Of a stretch of DNA of 64,000 nucleotides, positions 9,651 through 18,214 are shown one piece after another. Under the pieces are notes generated by a model. The model saw only the letters and a program-made list of their open reading frames with translations. It made no database searches and was not told the DNA's origin. This stretch comes from Acidovorax radicis N35 (GTDB taxonomy: Bacteria; Pseudomonadota; Gammaproteobacteria; Burkholderiales; Burkholderiaceae_C): contig NZ_AFBG01000018.1 in NCBI RefSeq assembly GCF_000204195.1, forward strand, positions 124,001-188,000, read 5' to 3'. The position numbers were made by a program, and so were the translations under genes. Within the stretch, counting starts at the first letter, position 1; every line of letters starts with the position of its first letter.

Positions 9651-9706
9651 AAAATATAGCTACTCGCGCATGATGGATAAGCGCTAGAAGCCATTTTTGT
9701 TCAAAT
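9651..9706 (+). repeat. Dispersed hairpin repeat, copy 1
   Basis: This is a member of a short dispersed family found about ten times in the window. The pattern is an AT-rich lead, ATAGCT, a GCGC-containing arm, a short loop, AAGCGCTAGAAGCC and a T-rich end. Here it reads ATATAGCTACTCGCGCATGA then TGGATAAGCGCTAGAAGCC. It lies in the 95-bp gap between the tartrate-dehydrogenase-like gene and gabD. It can form an imperfect hairpin and may end or attenuate transcription. Confidence 0.75.
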
Positions 9707-9721
9707 TTTTACCTTCCCGCC

Positions 9722-11191
9722 ATGTCCCTGACCCTCACCCGTTCCGACTTGATCCGCAGCGCCAACTTCATCGCTGGCGAATGGACCGTGGCCACCGGCG
9801 CCCGGCTTGACGTGACCGACCCCGCCACCGGCGACACCATCGCTTCCGTGCCCGACTCCGGTGCTGCCGAGGCGCTGGCGGCCCTGGACGCTGCACACGC
9901 CGCATTCCCCGCGTGGCGCAAGGTGCCTGCCAAGCAGCGTGCCGCCATCATCAAGCGCTGGAACGACCTGGTGCTGGCCCACCAGGACGACCTGGGCAAG
10001 CTCATCTCGCGCGAGCAGGGCAAACCCCTGGCCGAGGGCAAGGGCGAAGTGGCCTATGCGGCCAGCTACATCGAATGGTTTGGCGAAGAGGCCACGCGCA
10101 TGAACGGCGAGGTCATTCCCGCCCCGGTGCCGGGCCGCCGCATGTTTGCGCTCAAGGAGCCCGTGGGCGTGGTGGCGGCCATCACGCCCTGGAACTTTCC
10201 GGCGGCGATGATCGCGCGCAAGATCGCCCCGGCCTTGGCGGCCGGCTGCACCGTGGTGTGCAAGCCCGCTGAAGACACCCCGCTGACTTCGCTGGCCCTG
10301 GTGCTGCTGGCGCACGAGGCCGGGGTGCCGCCGGGTGTGCTCAACATCGTCACCGCTTCACGCCAGAACACGCCCGCCGTGGTGGATGTGTGGCTCGACG
10401 ACAGCCGCGTGCGCAAGATCACCTTCACGGGCTCCACCCCTGTGGGCAAGCATCTGGCGCGCCGCAGTGCGGACACGCTCAAGAAGCTGTCGCTAGAACT
10501 GGGTGGCAATGCGCCCTTCATTGTGTTTGACGACGCGGATGTGGATGCGGCCGTGGACGGTTTCATGGCCGCCAAGTTCAGGAACGGCGGCCAGACCTGC
10601 GTGTGCCCCAACCGGGTGTTTGTGCAGCGCAATGTGTTCGATGCGTTTGCCACCCGGCTCACGGCCCGCGTGGCGGCGCTGAAGGTGGGCCCGGCGAGCG
10701 ACCCGGCCTCCCAGATCGGCCCCATGATCAACGACCGCGCGGTGGAGAAGATCGAGCGCCATGTGAATGACGCCGTGGCCAAGGGGGCGAAGGTTTTCAC
10801 GGGTGGCAAGCGCCTGGCCGAACTCGGTGCTACCTACTACGCACCCACCGTGCTCACCGGCGCGGACGCCACCATGGCCTGTGCCTGCGAAGAGACTTTT
10901 GGCCCCGTGGCACCGCTGACCGTGTTTGACGACGAGGCCGAAGTCATCGCCGCCGCCAACGACACGCCGTTTGGCCTGGCGGCCTACTTCTACAGCCAGA
11001 ACGTGCGCCGCATCTGGCGCGTGGCAGACGCGCTGGAGTCCGGCATCGTGGGCATCAACGAAGGGGCGCTGGCCGCAGAGGCCGCGCCGTTTGGCGGGGT
11101 GAAGGAGTCGGGCTATGGGCGCGAAGGCTCAACGCATGGGCTGGACGACTACCTGCACACCAAATATGTCTGCCAGGGACAGCTCGATTGA
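9722..11191 (+). CDS. gabD: NAD(P)-dependent succinate-semialdehyde dehydrogenase
   Basis: This 489-residue aldehyde dehydrogenase closely follows the GabD pattern: an early FIAGEW strand, VVAAITPWNFPAAMIARK for cofactor binding, LELGGNAPFIVFDDAD with the catalytic Glu259, and the nucleophile Cys293 in GGQTCVCPNR, where the second Cys two residues on matches the redox-switch Cys of GabD enzymes. The C-terminal EAAPFGGVKESGYGREG motif is also typical. It would oxidise succinate semialdehyde to succinate, feeding the TCA cycle. The ATG at 9722 is the natural start. It sits at the end of the amine-catabolism-like block and converges on eptA with only 28 bp between stops. GabD rather than another ALDH is likely but not proven. 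Confidence 0.88.
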   Translation: MSLTLTRSDLIRSANFIAGEWTVATGARLDVTDPATGDTIASVPDSGAAEALAALDAAHAAFPAWRKVPAKQRAAIIKRWNDLVLAHQDDLGKLISREQGKPLAEGKGEVAYAASYIEWFGEEATRMNGEVIPAPVPGRRMFALKEPVGVVAAITPWNFPAAMIARKIAPALAAGCTVVCKPAEDTPLTSLALVLLAHEAGVPPGVLNIVTASRQNTPAVVDVWLDDSRVRKITFTGSTPVGKHLARRSADTLKKLSLELGGNAPFIVFDDADVDAAVDGFMAAKFRNGGQTCVCPNRVFVQRNVFDAFATRLTARVAALKVGPASDPASQIGPMINDRAVEKIERHVNDAVAKGAKVFTGGKRLAELGATYYAPTVLTGADATMACACEETFGPVAPLTVFDDEAEVIAAANDTPFGLAAYFYSQNVRRIWRVADALESGIVGINEGALAAEAAPFGGVKESGYGREGSTHGLDDYLHTKYVCQGQLD

Positions 11192-11219
11192 CGTTCGTCG
11201 GGCGTTGCAGAACCGGTTT

Positions 11220-12980
11220 TCAAGCGGGCTGTGCAATGGGTTTTGCAACGGGCTTGGCGGCCGCTTCAGCCGCCAAGCCGCGGCACAGGGCGAGCATGTC
11301 CAGGTCGGGGTTGTAGGCGCCCGTTTTTACATCCATGAGGCCCAGTACCGAGTGAAAGTAGTGGTCGTGCGTGACGCGCCGTTCGGCCAGGTCCCGCTGC
11401 AGGCAGGCCGTGGGTGCGCCTGTGCGCGCCTGCATGGCAGGCGACAGCCAGGTGATCCAGGGCACATGTTTTTGCACGTCGGGCGCAATGCTGTAGGGCA
11501 GGCCGTGCAGGTAGAGGTTGTTCTCGCCCAGTGATTCGCCGTGGTCTGCTACATAAACCATAGCTGTCTGCGCTTTATCTTCATGCGCTGAGAGCCATTT
11601 GAGCACCGAGTCGAGGAAAAAGTCCGTCTCGAGGATGCTGTTGTCATAGGCGTTCACCACCTGCTGGCGCTCGCATTCCTGCAACGCGGTCGAGGTGCAC
11701 TCGGGCAGGAATTTCTTGAGGTCCTGCGCAGAGCGTTTGGAATACGCCGGTCCGTGGCTGCCGATCTGGTGCAGCACCACCACGGTGCCGCGCTGGCGTT
11801 GTTCGGCGGGCAGTGCGGCTATGCGCGCATCCAGGTCTTTCAGCATCACGCGGTCCAGGCATTCGCCGCTGGTGGGGCACAGGGCGGGGTCTTTCAGCGT
11901 GGATGTGTTGACGTCGCCAAGGCGGTCGCACACGCCCTTGCAGCCGGACTGGTTGTCCACCCACAGCACGGCCAGGCCCGCATGGTGCAGCACGTCGATC
12001 AGGCTCTCGAAGTTGGCGGCGCGCGCCTCGTAGCCCGTGCGACCCAGGTGCGAGAACATGCAGGGCACGGATGCGGCGGTGCTGGTGCCGCACGACCAGG
12101 CGTTGCGGGCGCTGATGAGGTCGGCGCGGGCCGCGAGCAGCGGTGTGGTGTTGCGTTCGTAGCCGTTGATGCCGAAGTTGCCGCTGCGACCGGTTTCGCC
12201 CAGCACCAGCACCAGCAGCGGGGGCTTGGCCTGGCCTGCATAGCTGGCGCCCAGCTGCGCATCGCGCCCCAGGGGCAGCAGCTTGCTGGTGTCCATGCGC
12301 AGGGGCTTGGTGGCGATGTTGCCCAGCGCGTACACGCTGTTGAGCGGGTTGATGAGGTAGCGCAGCTTGGTGTGGTTGCGCATGGTGGAGGCGAAGTCCT
12401 GGAACACCAGCAGCAGGCACACCACGATGATGGCGATGGAGCCCGCCAGCAGCAGCCCGTTGTGCGCCGCGTGGCGCAGCGGGCTCAGCCGCTGCACGCG
12501 GCGGCGCAGCAGCCACAAGAGCGGAGGCACCGCCAGCGCCAGCACGGTGGCCAGCATGCGTGCGTTGAGCAGGTCGCCTGCCTCGTGCACATCGGTTTGC
12601 AGCACGTTGGTGAGCATGCTGGCGTCGATGGCCACCCCGTAGGCCAGCATGAAATACGCGCCGAACGCAGCCATGACCACCAGCACGGCGGCGGCAGGCT
12701 TGAGCGTCCAGCGCCAGGCCAGCAGGGTGAGCAGTGCGGCATTGCCGGCGGCCACGATGAGCGCAAACGCGATCGCAAAGCCCCAGCCGCGCAGGCTGCC
12801 CTGGCCGGGCAACTGCGCCACTTCGCGCCACAGCGGCACGTTGCAGGCCGTGGCCAGCCAGGTGCTGATGAGCACCACCACCCAGGCGGGGTGCAGGGCG
12901 CGTGTTGCGGTGGAAGCAGGCTGGGGCGGGGCGCCCGTGGCCAGGTGGGGAAGCAGCAGGCGCTGCAGGATCAAAGGCAT
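11220..12980 (-). CDS. eptA: Phosphoethanolamine-lipid A transferase (EptA/PmrC family)
   Basis: This 586-residue inner-membrane sulfatase-fold enzyme transfers phosphoethanolamine from phosphatidylethanolamine to lipid A, which lowers surface charge and can give polymyxin resistance. Five hydrophobic segments fill the first 220 residues. The periplasmic domain begins with VLVLGETGRSGNFGINGY (metal-binding Glu), carries the acceptor Thr in CGTSTAASVPCMFS, and ends with metal ligands in VYVADHGESLGEN. Cysteine pairs such as SGCKGVCDR match the family's disulfides. I prefer ATG at 12980; a GTG at 12989 is also possible. Positions 11559-11601 hold a copy of the dispersed repeat translated in frame just before the DHGE motif. 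A PmrA-like box lies upstream. Confidence 0.9.
   Translation of the reverse strand: MPLILQRLLLPHLATGAPPQPASTATRALHPAWVVVLISTWLATACNVPLWREVAQLPGQGSLRGWGFAIAFALIVAAGNAALLTLLAWRWTLKPAAAVLVVMAAFGAYFMLAYGVAIDASMLTNVLQTDVHEAGDLLNARMLATVLALAVPPLLWLLRRRVQRLSPLRHAAHNGLLLAGSIAIIVVCLLLVFQDFASTMRNHTKLRYLINPLNSVYALGNIATKPLRMDTSKLLPLGRDAQLGASYAGQAKPPLLVLVLGETGRSGNFGINGYERNTTPLLAARADLISARNAWSCGTSTAASVPCMFSHLGRTGYEARAANFESLIDVLHHAGLAVLWVDNQSGCKGVCDRLGDVNTSTLKDPALCPTSGECLDRVMLKDLDARIAALPAEQRQRGTVVVLHQIGSHGPAYSKRSAQDLKKFLPECTSTALQECERQQVVNAYDNSILETDFFLDSVLKWLSAHEDKAQTAMVYVADHGESLGENNLYLHGLPYSIAPDVQKHVPWITWLSPAMQARTGAPTACLQRDLAERRVTHDHYFHSVLGLMDVKTGAYNPDLDMLALCRGLAAEAAAKPVAKPIAQPA
11559..11601 (+). repeat. Dispersed hairpin repeat copy inside eptA coding sequence
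   Basis: The plus-strand text CATAGCTGTCTGCGCTTTAT followed by CTTCATGCGCTGAGAGCC matches the lead and both arms of the dispersed repeat, yet it lies inside eptA and is read in frame (minus strand) as KWLSAHEDKAQTAMVY. The encoded residues still suit the family at this position, so the insertion was tolerated or the match is partly chance. The match is imperfect in the loop. Confidence 0.5.
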
Positions 12981-13003
12981 GGGGCGCACTGTGGCGCCCG
13001 AGG

Positions 13004-13020
13004 CTTAAGGCCGCATTAAC
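13004..13020 (-). promoter_or_regulatory. PmrA-box-like inverted TTAA site upstream of eptA
   Basis: Read on the minus strand the site is GTTAAT, GCGGC, CTTAAG: two TTAA half-sites spaced 5 bp apart, close to the PmrA/BasR operator form YTTAAK-N5-YTTAAK, with one mismatch. It lies 24 bp before the ATG of eptA, a known PmrA target in other bacteria. No pmrA/pmrB genes are in the window. It is rather close to the start codon, so confidence is low. Confidence 0.35.
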
Positions 13021-13111
13021 ATTTGCTCAGAATTGGGGGAACTGAGGCCCCGCAGAGCCCTGCCGCCCTTGAAGGGGGCCCGATCTGCCGGCTGTTGGTG
13101 GGCCAGCCAGC

Positions 13112-13966
13112 CTATGCCAAGGCAGCAGCGTGGTGCTGCAGGTGGTCGGCCACGAAGCTCTGCACAAAGTAGTAGCCGTGGTCGTAGCCCGCGTGGCGGC
13201 GCAGGCTGAGTGGCTGGCCGATGGCCTGGCAGGCGGCTTCGAACAGGTGCGGATGCAGTTGCTCGGCCAGAAACTTGTCGGAGAGGCCCTGGTCGATGAG
13301 GATGCCCGCAGGGTAGGGCGCGACCGGCTGGTGCTGCATGAGCACCGTGGCGTCGTGCTCGATCCATCCCGTGCGGTCTGCGCCCAGGTAGCCTGTGAAG
13401 GCTTTCTCGCCCCACGGACACTGGGTGGGCGCGCAGATGGGGGCAAAGGCCGACAGGCTCTGGAATCGGCCCGGATGGCGCAGCGCCAGCGTGAGCGCGC
13501 CATGCCCGCCCATCGAGTGGCCGGTGATACCCAGGCGGGTGCCGTCGATGGGCAATTGGGCCGAGACCAGCGGCAGCAGCTCCTTCAGAAGGTAGCTCTC
13601 CATGCGCCAGTGGGTGCGCCACGGCGTTTGCGTGGCGTCCAGATAGAAGCCCGCGCCCACGCCGAAGTCCCAGCTGTCGGCCTCGCCCGGCGCGTTGGCC
13701 CCGCGCGGGCTGGTGTCGGGTGCGATGAGTGCGAGGCCCAGTTCGGCGGCCAGGCGCTGGGCGCCGGCCTTGACCATGAAGGTTTCTTCGGTGCAGGTCA
13801 GCCCCGCCAGGAAGAGCAGGGCGGGCACGGGACCTTGCTGCGCCTGCGGGGGCAGGAACACCGAGAACTTCATCGGCAGCCCGATCTCGGTGGAGGCGTG
13901 CTGGTAGAAGCGCTGCTCGCCGCCGAAGCAGGCGTGGCTGCTGAGGAGTTCCAGGGAGGTGGTCAT
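13112..13966 (-). CDS. frmB: S-formylglutathione hydrolase
   Basis: This 284-residue alpha/beta hydrolase of the esterase D/FghA type hydrolyses S-formylglutathione to formate and glutathione, the last step of glutathione-dependent formaldehyde oxidation. The nucleophile elbow is GHSMGGHGAL with Ser151; TCTEETFMVKAG and PRGANAPGEADSWDFG are family signatures. The C-terminal HAGYDHGYYFV holds the catalytic His. The start is the ATG at 13966, giving MTTSLELLSSHACFGGEQ, which fits the family N terminus. It follows frmA on the same strand with about 90 bp between, which contains one dispersed repeat. Confidence 0.95.
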   Translation of the reverse strand: MTTSLELLSSHACFGGEQRFYQHASTEIGLPMKFSVFLPPQAQQGPVPALLFLAGLTCTEETFMVKAGAQRLAAELGLALIAPDTSPRGANAPGEADSWDFGVGAGFYLDATQTPWRTHWRMESYLLKELLPLVSAQLPIDGTRLGITGHSMGGHGALTLALRHPGRFQSLSAFAPICAPTQCPWGEKAFTGYLGADRTGWIEHDATVLMQHQPVAPYPAGILIDQGLSDKFLAEQLHPHLFEAACQAIGQPLSLRRHAGYDHGYYFVQSFVADHLQHHAAALA

Positions 13967-13983
13967 GGTGGGTGCTCTGAAAT

Positions 13984-14036
13984 GAATAGCTGTTGGCGCT
14001 TGTTGTACAAGCGCTGGAGGCTGTTTTTGCCTCAAA
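13984..14036 (+). repeat. Dispersed hairpin repeat, copy between frmA and frmB
   Basis: The sequence GAATAGCTGTTGGCGCTTGT then TGTACAAGCGCTGGAGGC fits the repeat family: GGCGCTTGT and ACAAGCGC form a perfect stem-loop. It sits between two genes of one operon, so it may tune frmB expression or mRNA stability rather than end transcription. Confidence 0.8.
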
Positions 14037-14056
14037 CGCCCGTCCGCTGTGCAGGT

Positions 14057-15184
<1,128 letters not shown>

Positions 15185-15211
15185 TCAGTCAATCGGTAGG
15201 GGGTGGGCTGC

Positions 15212-15478
15212 CTATTTGAGGTACGAGCGCAGTAGCGACAGTGTTTCGTCCACGGCCTGCTGCGATGGCGCAGGCTTTTCCGCCAGGATCTCGCGCACAT
15301 GGCTGTCCAGCAGGTCGGCCATCAGCCCGTGCACGGCGCCGCGCATGGCGGCGAGCTGCTGCAGGATGGGGGCGCATTCGCTGCCGGCTTCCACGGCACG
15401 CTCCAGTGCCTCGGCCTGGCCTTTGATGCGGCGCAATCGGGTGACGGCGCGTTGCTTGTCTTCAGCGGTGTGGGGCAT
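15212..15478 (-). CDS. frmR: Formaldehyde-responsive repressor FrmR (CsoR/RcnR family)
   Basis: This 88-residue all-helical DUF156 protein represses the downstream frmA-frmB genes. The first residues MPHTAEDKQR give an N-terminal Pro after Met removal, and Cys35 (AGSECAPILQQ) is conserved. In FrmR proteins formaldehyde is thought to cross-link Pro2 and Cys35, releasing DNA. His60 (LLDSHVREIL) occupies the third sensor position, which distinguishes FrmR from Cu(I)-sensing CsoR (Cys at that site). The gene heads the minus-strand operon, and two TACT-N7-AGTA operators lie 57 and about 120 bp upstream. Identification is strong because of context and residues. Confidence 0.93.
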   Translation of the reverse strand: MPHTAEDKQRAVTRLRRIKGQAEALERAVEAGSECAPILQQLAAMRGAVHGLMADLLDSHVREILAEKPAPSQQAVDETLSLLRSYLK

Positions 15479-15534
15479 GGGGAACAGGGGTGTCAGGCTG
15501 GCGCTCGGCGCTTGTTGTCTGCGGGTGTTGAGTG

Positions 15535-15549
15535 TACTGGGGTGTAGTA
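15535..15549 (-). promoter_or_regulatory. FrmR operator, proximal (TACT-G-tract-AGTA)
   Basis: TACT GGGGTGT AGTA, an inverted TACT/AGTA pair around a G-tract, matches operators of the CsoR/RcnR family. It lies 57 bp upstream of frmR. Assignment to FrmR rests on position and family knowledge. Confidence 0.75.
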
Positions 15550-15563
15550 TAGATCGATGGTGC

Positions 15564-15597
15564 TCATAGATAAAGCGCTAGCGGCCATAAATTCCTA
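15564..15597 (+). repeat. Partial dispersed repeat between the two FrmR operators
   Basis: CTCATAGATAAAGCGCTAGC then GGCCATAAATTCC matches the right half of the dispersed repeat family; the left arm is missing. It sits exactly between the two putative FrmR operators. Confidence 0.5.
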
Positions 15598-15599
15598 TT

Positions 15600-15614
15600 T
15601 ACTAGGGGGTAGTA
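15600..15614 (-). promoter_or_regulatory. FrmR operator, distal (TACT-G-tract-AGTA)
   Basis: TACT AGGGGGT AGTA has the same TACT-N7-AGTA architecture and length as the proximal site, 65 bp away. Two matching sites in one promoter region make chance unlikely. Confidence 0.72.
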
Positions 15615-15684
15615 TGGATTGATCTGGTCCTTGAGACTGACTCCCAGGGGCCGCAAAATTGCCCACTGCGAGCCGATTCGCCAT

Positions 15685-15717
15685 GAAAAAAGCCCGCAGG
15701 CACTGCCTGCGGGCTTT
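15685..15717 (-). terminator. Rho-independent terminator of the sdh-gltA operon
   Basis: Read on the minus strand, AAAGCCCGCAGG, CAGTG, CCTGCGGGCTTTTTT forms a strong GC stem followed by a T-run, about 35 bp after the gltA stop. It ends the sdhC-gltA transcript before frmR. Confidence 0.92.
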
Positions 15718-15752
15718 GTGGGTGCGGTGGACGGCGCGGGGCGCCGTGCCGA

Positions 15753-17063
15753 TCAGCGCTTGGCCAGTGGCGGCACGTCGCGGCGCTCGGAGCCGGTGAA
15801 CAGCTGGCGTGGGCGGCCGATCTTGTACTCGGGGTCGCCGATCATTTCGTTGAGCTGGGCGATCCAGCCCACGGTGCGGGCCAGGCTGAAGATGCCGGTG
15901 AACAGGTTCACAGGGATGCCGATGGCGCGCTGCACGATGCCGGAGTAGAAGTCCACGTTCGGGTAGAGCTTGCGCTGCACGAAGTAGTCGTCTTCCAGGG
16001 CGATCTTTTCCAGTTCCTTGGCCAGCTTGAACAGGGGGTCGTTTTCCAGGCCCAGTTCGGCCAGCACTTCATTGCAAGTCTCTTGCATGAGCTTGGCACG
16101 CGGGTCGTAGTTCTTGTACACGCGGTGGCCAAAGCCCATCAGCTTGACGCCGGAGTTCTTGTCCTTGACCTGCTTGATGAAGTCGCCGATCTTTTCCACG
16201 CCGCCTTGGGCCTGGATGTCGTACAGCATGTTCAGGGCAGCTTCGTTGGCGCCACCGTGGGCGGGGCCCCACAGGCAGGCCACGCCAGCTGCGATGGCGG
16301 CAAACGGGTTGGTGCCGGACGAGCCGCACAGGCGCACGGTGGAGGTCGATGCGTTCTGCTCGTGGTCTGCGTGCAGGATGAAGATGCGGTCCAGCGCGCG
16401 TTCCAGCACGGGGTTGACCTTGTACTCTTCGCAGGGCGTGCCGAACATCATGCGCAGGAAGTTGCCGGCGTAGGACAGGTTGTTCTGCGGGTACATGTAG
16501 GGCTGGCCCACACCGTACTTGTATGCCATGGCCACCAGGGTGGGCATCTTGGCGATCAGGCGGATGGCTGCGATCTCGCGGTGCTGCGGATTGTTGATGT
16601 CCGTGCTGTCGTGGTAGAAGGCCGACAGGGCGCCGACCAGGCCGGTCAGCACCGCCATCGGGTGCGCGTCACGGCGGAAGCCACGCAGGAAGAACTGCAT
16701 CTGCTCGTTGACCATGGTGTGGTTGGTCACGCGGCTGGTGAAGTCGGTCTTCTGGGCTTCGTTGGGCAGGTCACCGTACAGCAGCAGGTGGCAGGTTTCC
16801 AGGAAGTCGCAGTTTTGCGCCAACTGCTCAATGGGGTAGCCGCGGTACAGCAGTTCGCCCTTGTCGCCATCGATGTACGTGATGGCCGACTGGGTGGCTG
16901 CCGTCGACAGGAAGCCCGGGTCGTAGGTGAACATGCCCGTCTGCGCATACAGCTTGCGGATGTCGATGACGTCCGGGCCGATGGTGCCCTGGTAGACCGG
17001 CAGGTCCACGCTGGGGCCGCCGTTACTGAACGACAGGGTGGCTTTGTTGTCAGCTAGCTTCAT
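15753..17063 (-). CDS. gltA: Citrate synthase
   Basis: This 436-residue hexameric-type citrate synthase condenses oxaloacetate and acetyl-CoA at TCA-cycle entry. Key histidines are visible in [11 protein letters not shown] and in [17 protein letters not shown], the latter also carrying the citrate-binding Arg. The N-terminal domain with [20 protein letters not shown] is typical of the Gram-negative type I enzyme. The ATG at 17063 is 63 bp downstream of sdhE with no obvious terminator between, so gltA is probably the last gene of the sdh operon. A strong terminator follows. Confidence 0.98.
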   Translation of the reverse strand: MKLADNKATLSFSNGGPSVDLPVYQGTIGPDVIDIRKLYAQTGMFTYDPGFLSTAATQSAITYIDGDKGELLYRGYPIEQLAQNCDFLETCHLLLYGDLPNEAQKTDFTSRVTNHTMVNEQMQFFLRGFRRDAHPMAVLTGLVGALSAFYHDSTDINNPQHREIAAIRLIAKMPTLVAMAYKYGVGQPYMYPQNNLSYAGNFLRMMFGTPCEEYKVNPVLERALDRIFILHADHEQNASTSTVRLCGSSGTNPFAAIAAGVACLWGPAHGGANEAALNMLYDIQAQGGVEKIGDFIKQVKDKNSGVKLMGFGHRVYKNYDPRAKLMQETCNEVLAELGLENDPLFKLAKELEKIALEDDYFVQRKLYPNVDFYSGIVQRAIGIPVNLFTGIFSLARTVGWIAQLNEMIGDPEYKIGRPRQLFTGSERRDVPPLAKR

Positions 17064-17126
17064 TGTTACTTTCCTTGGGTGGGTTGCCGATGATGATCCG
17101 GTCTTGGGGCATGCAGACGGGGGGTA

Positions 17127-17453
17127 TCAGGCGTGAACCGCCAGAGCACCGCCACTTTGTCGGAGCATGCCAAGCACTTCGCGCGCTTCTTCCGTGTCTT
17201 GCTCGCCTGCGGGCTCACGCCGCCGCAGCAGCAGGTCCAGCAGGTCGTTGTCCGCCAGGTCCATGAGCTCGCGCATGCCCTGCGCATGGCGCTGGGTCAG
17301 CATGGGCTCGTAGCGGGCGAAGAACTGTTCGATGAACAGATCGTTCTCCAGCAGGCCGCGCCGGCAGCGCCAGTGCAGCTTGCTCAATTCACGCTCGTCC
17401 AGCAGCGGCGAGGCTGCTGCTGGGGCAAGGGATATGGTGAAAAGGTTTTCCAT
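17127..17453 (-). CDS. sdhE: Succinate dehydrogenase assembly factor SdhE
   Basis: This 108-residue protein of the Sdh5/SdhE (DUF339) family promotes covalent attachment of FAD to SdhA. The diagnostic RGxxE motif appears as RRGLLENDL (about residues 31-39), followed by LMDLADNDLLDLLL. Length is slightly above the usual 80-95 because of an Ala-rich N terminus. It sits immediately after sdhB and before gltA in the same direction, the common betaproteobacterial order. Confidence 0.93.
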   Translation of the reverse strand: MENLFTISLAPAAASPLLDERELSKLHWRCRRGLLENDLFIEQFFARYEPMLTQRHAQGMRELMDLADNDLLDLLLRRREPAGEQDTEEAREVLGMLRQSGGALAVHA

Positions 17454-17484
17454 GGCTGGCCTGGCGTTGCAGTGCAGATCGGGG

Positions 17485-18189
17485 TCAGACGGCGCGGCGC
17501 ACCATCAGTTCCTTGATCTTGCCGATGGCCTTGGTGGGGTTCAGGCCCTTGGGGCACACGTCCACACAGTTCATGATGGTGTGGCAGCGGAACAGGCGGT
17601 ACGGGTCTTCCAGATTGTCCAAGCGCTGGGCCGTGGCGTCATCGCGGCTGTCGGCGATGAAGCGGTAGGCCTGCAGCAGGCCGGCAGGGCCCACGAACTT
17701 GTCAGGGTTCCACCAGAAGCTGGGGCAGCTCGTGGAGCAGCTGGCGCACAGAATGCACTCGTACAGGCCGTTGAGCTCGTCGCGCTCTTCGGGGGACTGC
17801 AGGCGTTCGCGGTCCGGGGCCAGTTCTTCGTTGATCAGGTAGGGCTTGATCGAGTTGTACTGCTTGAAGAACTGCGTCATGTCCACGATCAGGTCGCGGA
17901 TGACTGGCAGGCCGGGCAGGGGCTTCAGAACAATGGTGCCCTTCAGGGTGTTCATGTTCGTCAGGCAGGCCAGACCGTTCTTGCCGTTGATGTTCATGGC
18001 GTCCGAGCCGCAGACGCCTTCGCGGCACGAGCGGCGGAACGACAGCGTGGGGTCTTGTTCCTTGAGCTTGACCAGTGCGTCCAGCAGCATGCGCTCATGG
18101 CCGTCGAGTTCGATCTCGATGGTCTGCATGTAGGGCTTGGCGTCCTTGTCCGGGTCGTAGCGGTAGATTTGGAATGTGCGTTTTTGCAT
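17485..18189 (-). CDS. sdhB: Succinate dehydrogenase iron-sulfur subunit
   Basis: This 234-residue subunit carries electrons from SdhA to quinone through three clusters. The [2Fe-2S] site is in CREGVCGSDAMNINGKNGLA plus the next Cys. The [4Fe-4S] site is CILCASCSTSCPSFWWNP. The [3Fe-4S] site is CHTIMNCVDVCPKGLNP. It lies 25 bp after sdhA. All ligands are intact, so the subunit should be functional. Confidence 0.98.
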   Translation of the reverse strand: MQKRTFQIYRYDPDKDAKPYMQTIEIELDGHERMLLDALVKLKEQDPTLSFRRSCREGVCGSDAMNINGKNGLACLTNMNTLKGTIVLKPLPGLPVIRDLIVDMTQFFKQYNSIKPYLINEELAPDRERLQSPEERDELNGLYECILCASCSTSCPSFWWNPDKFVGPAGLLQAYRFIADSRDDATAQRLDNLEDPYRLFRCHTIMNCVDVCPKGLNPTKAIGKIKELMVRRAV

Positions 18190-18214
18190 GGTTCTTCTCT
18201 CGTGGGGCTACTGT

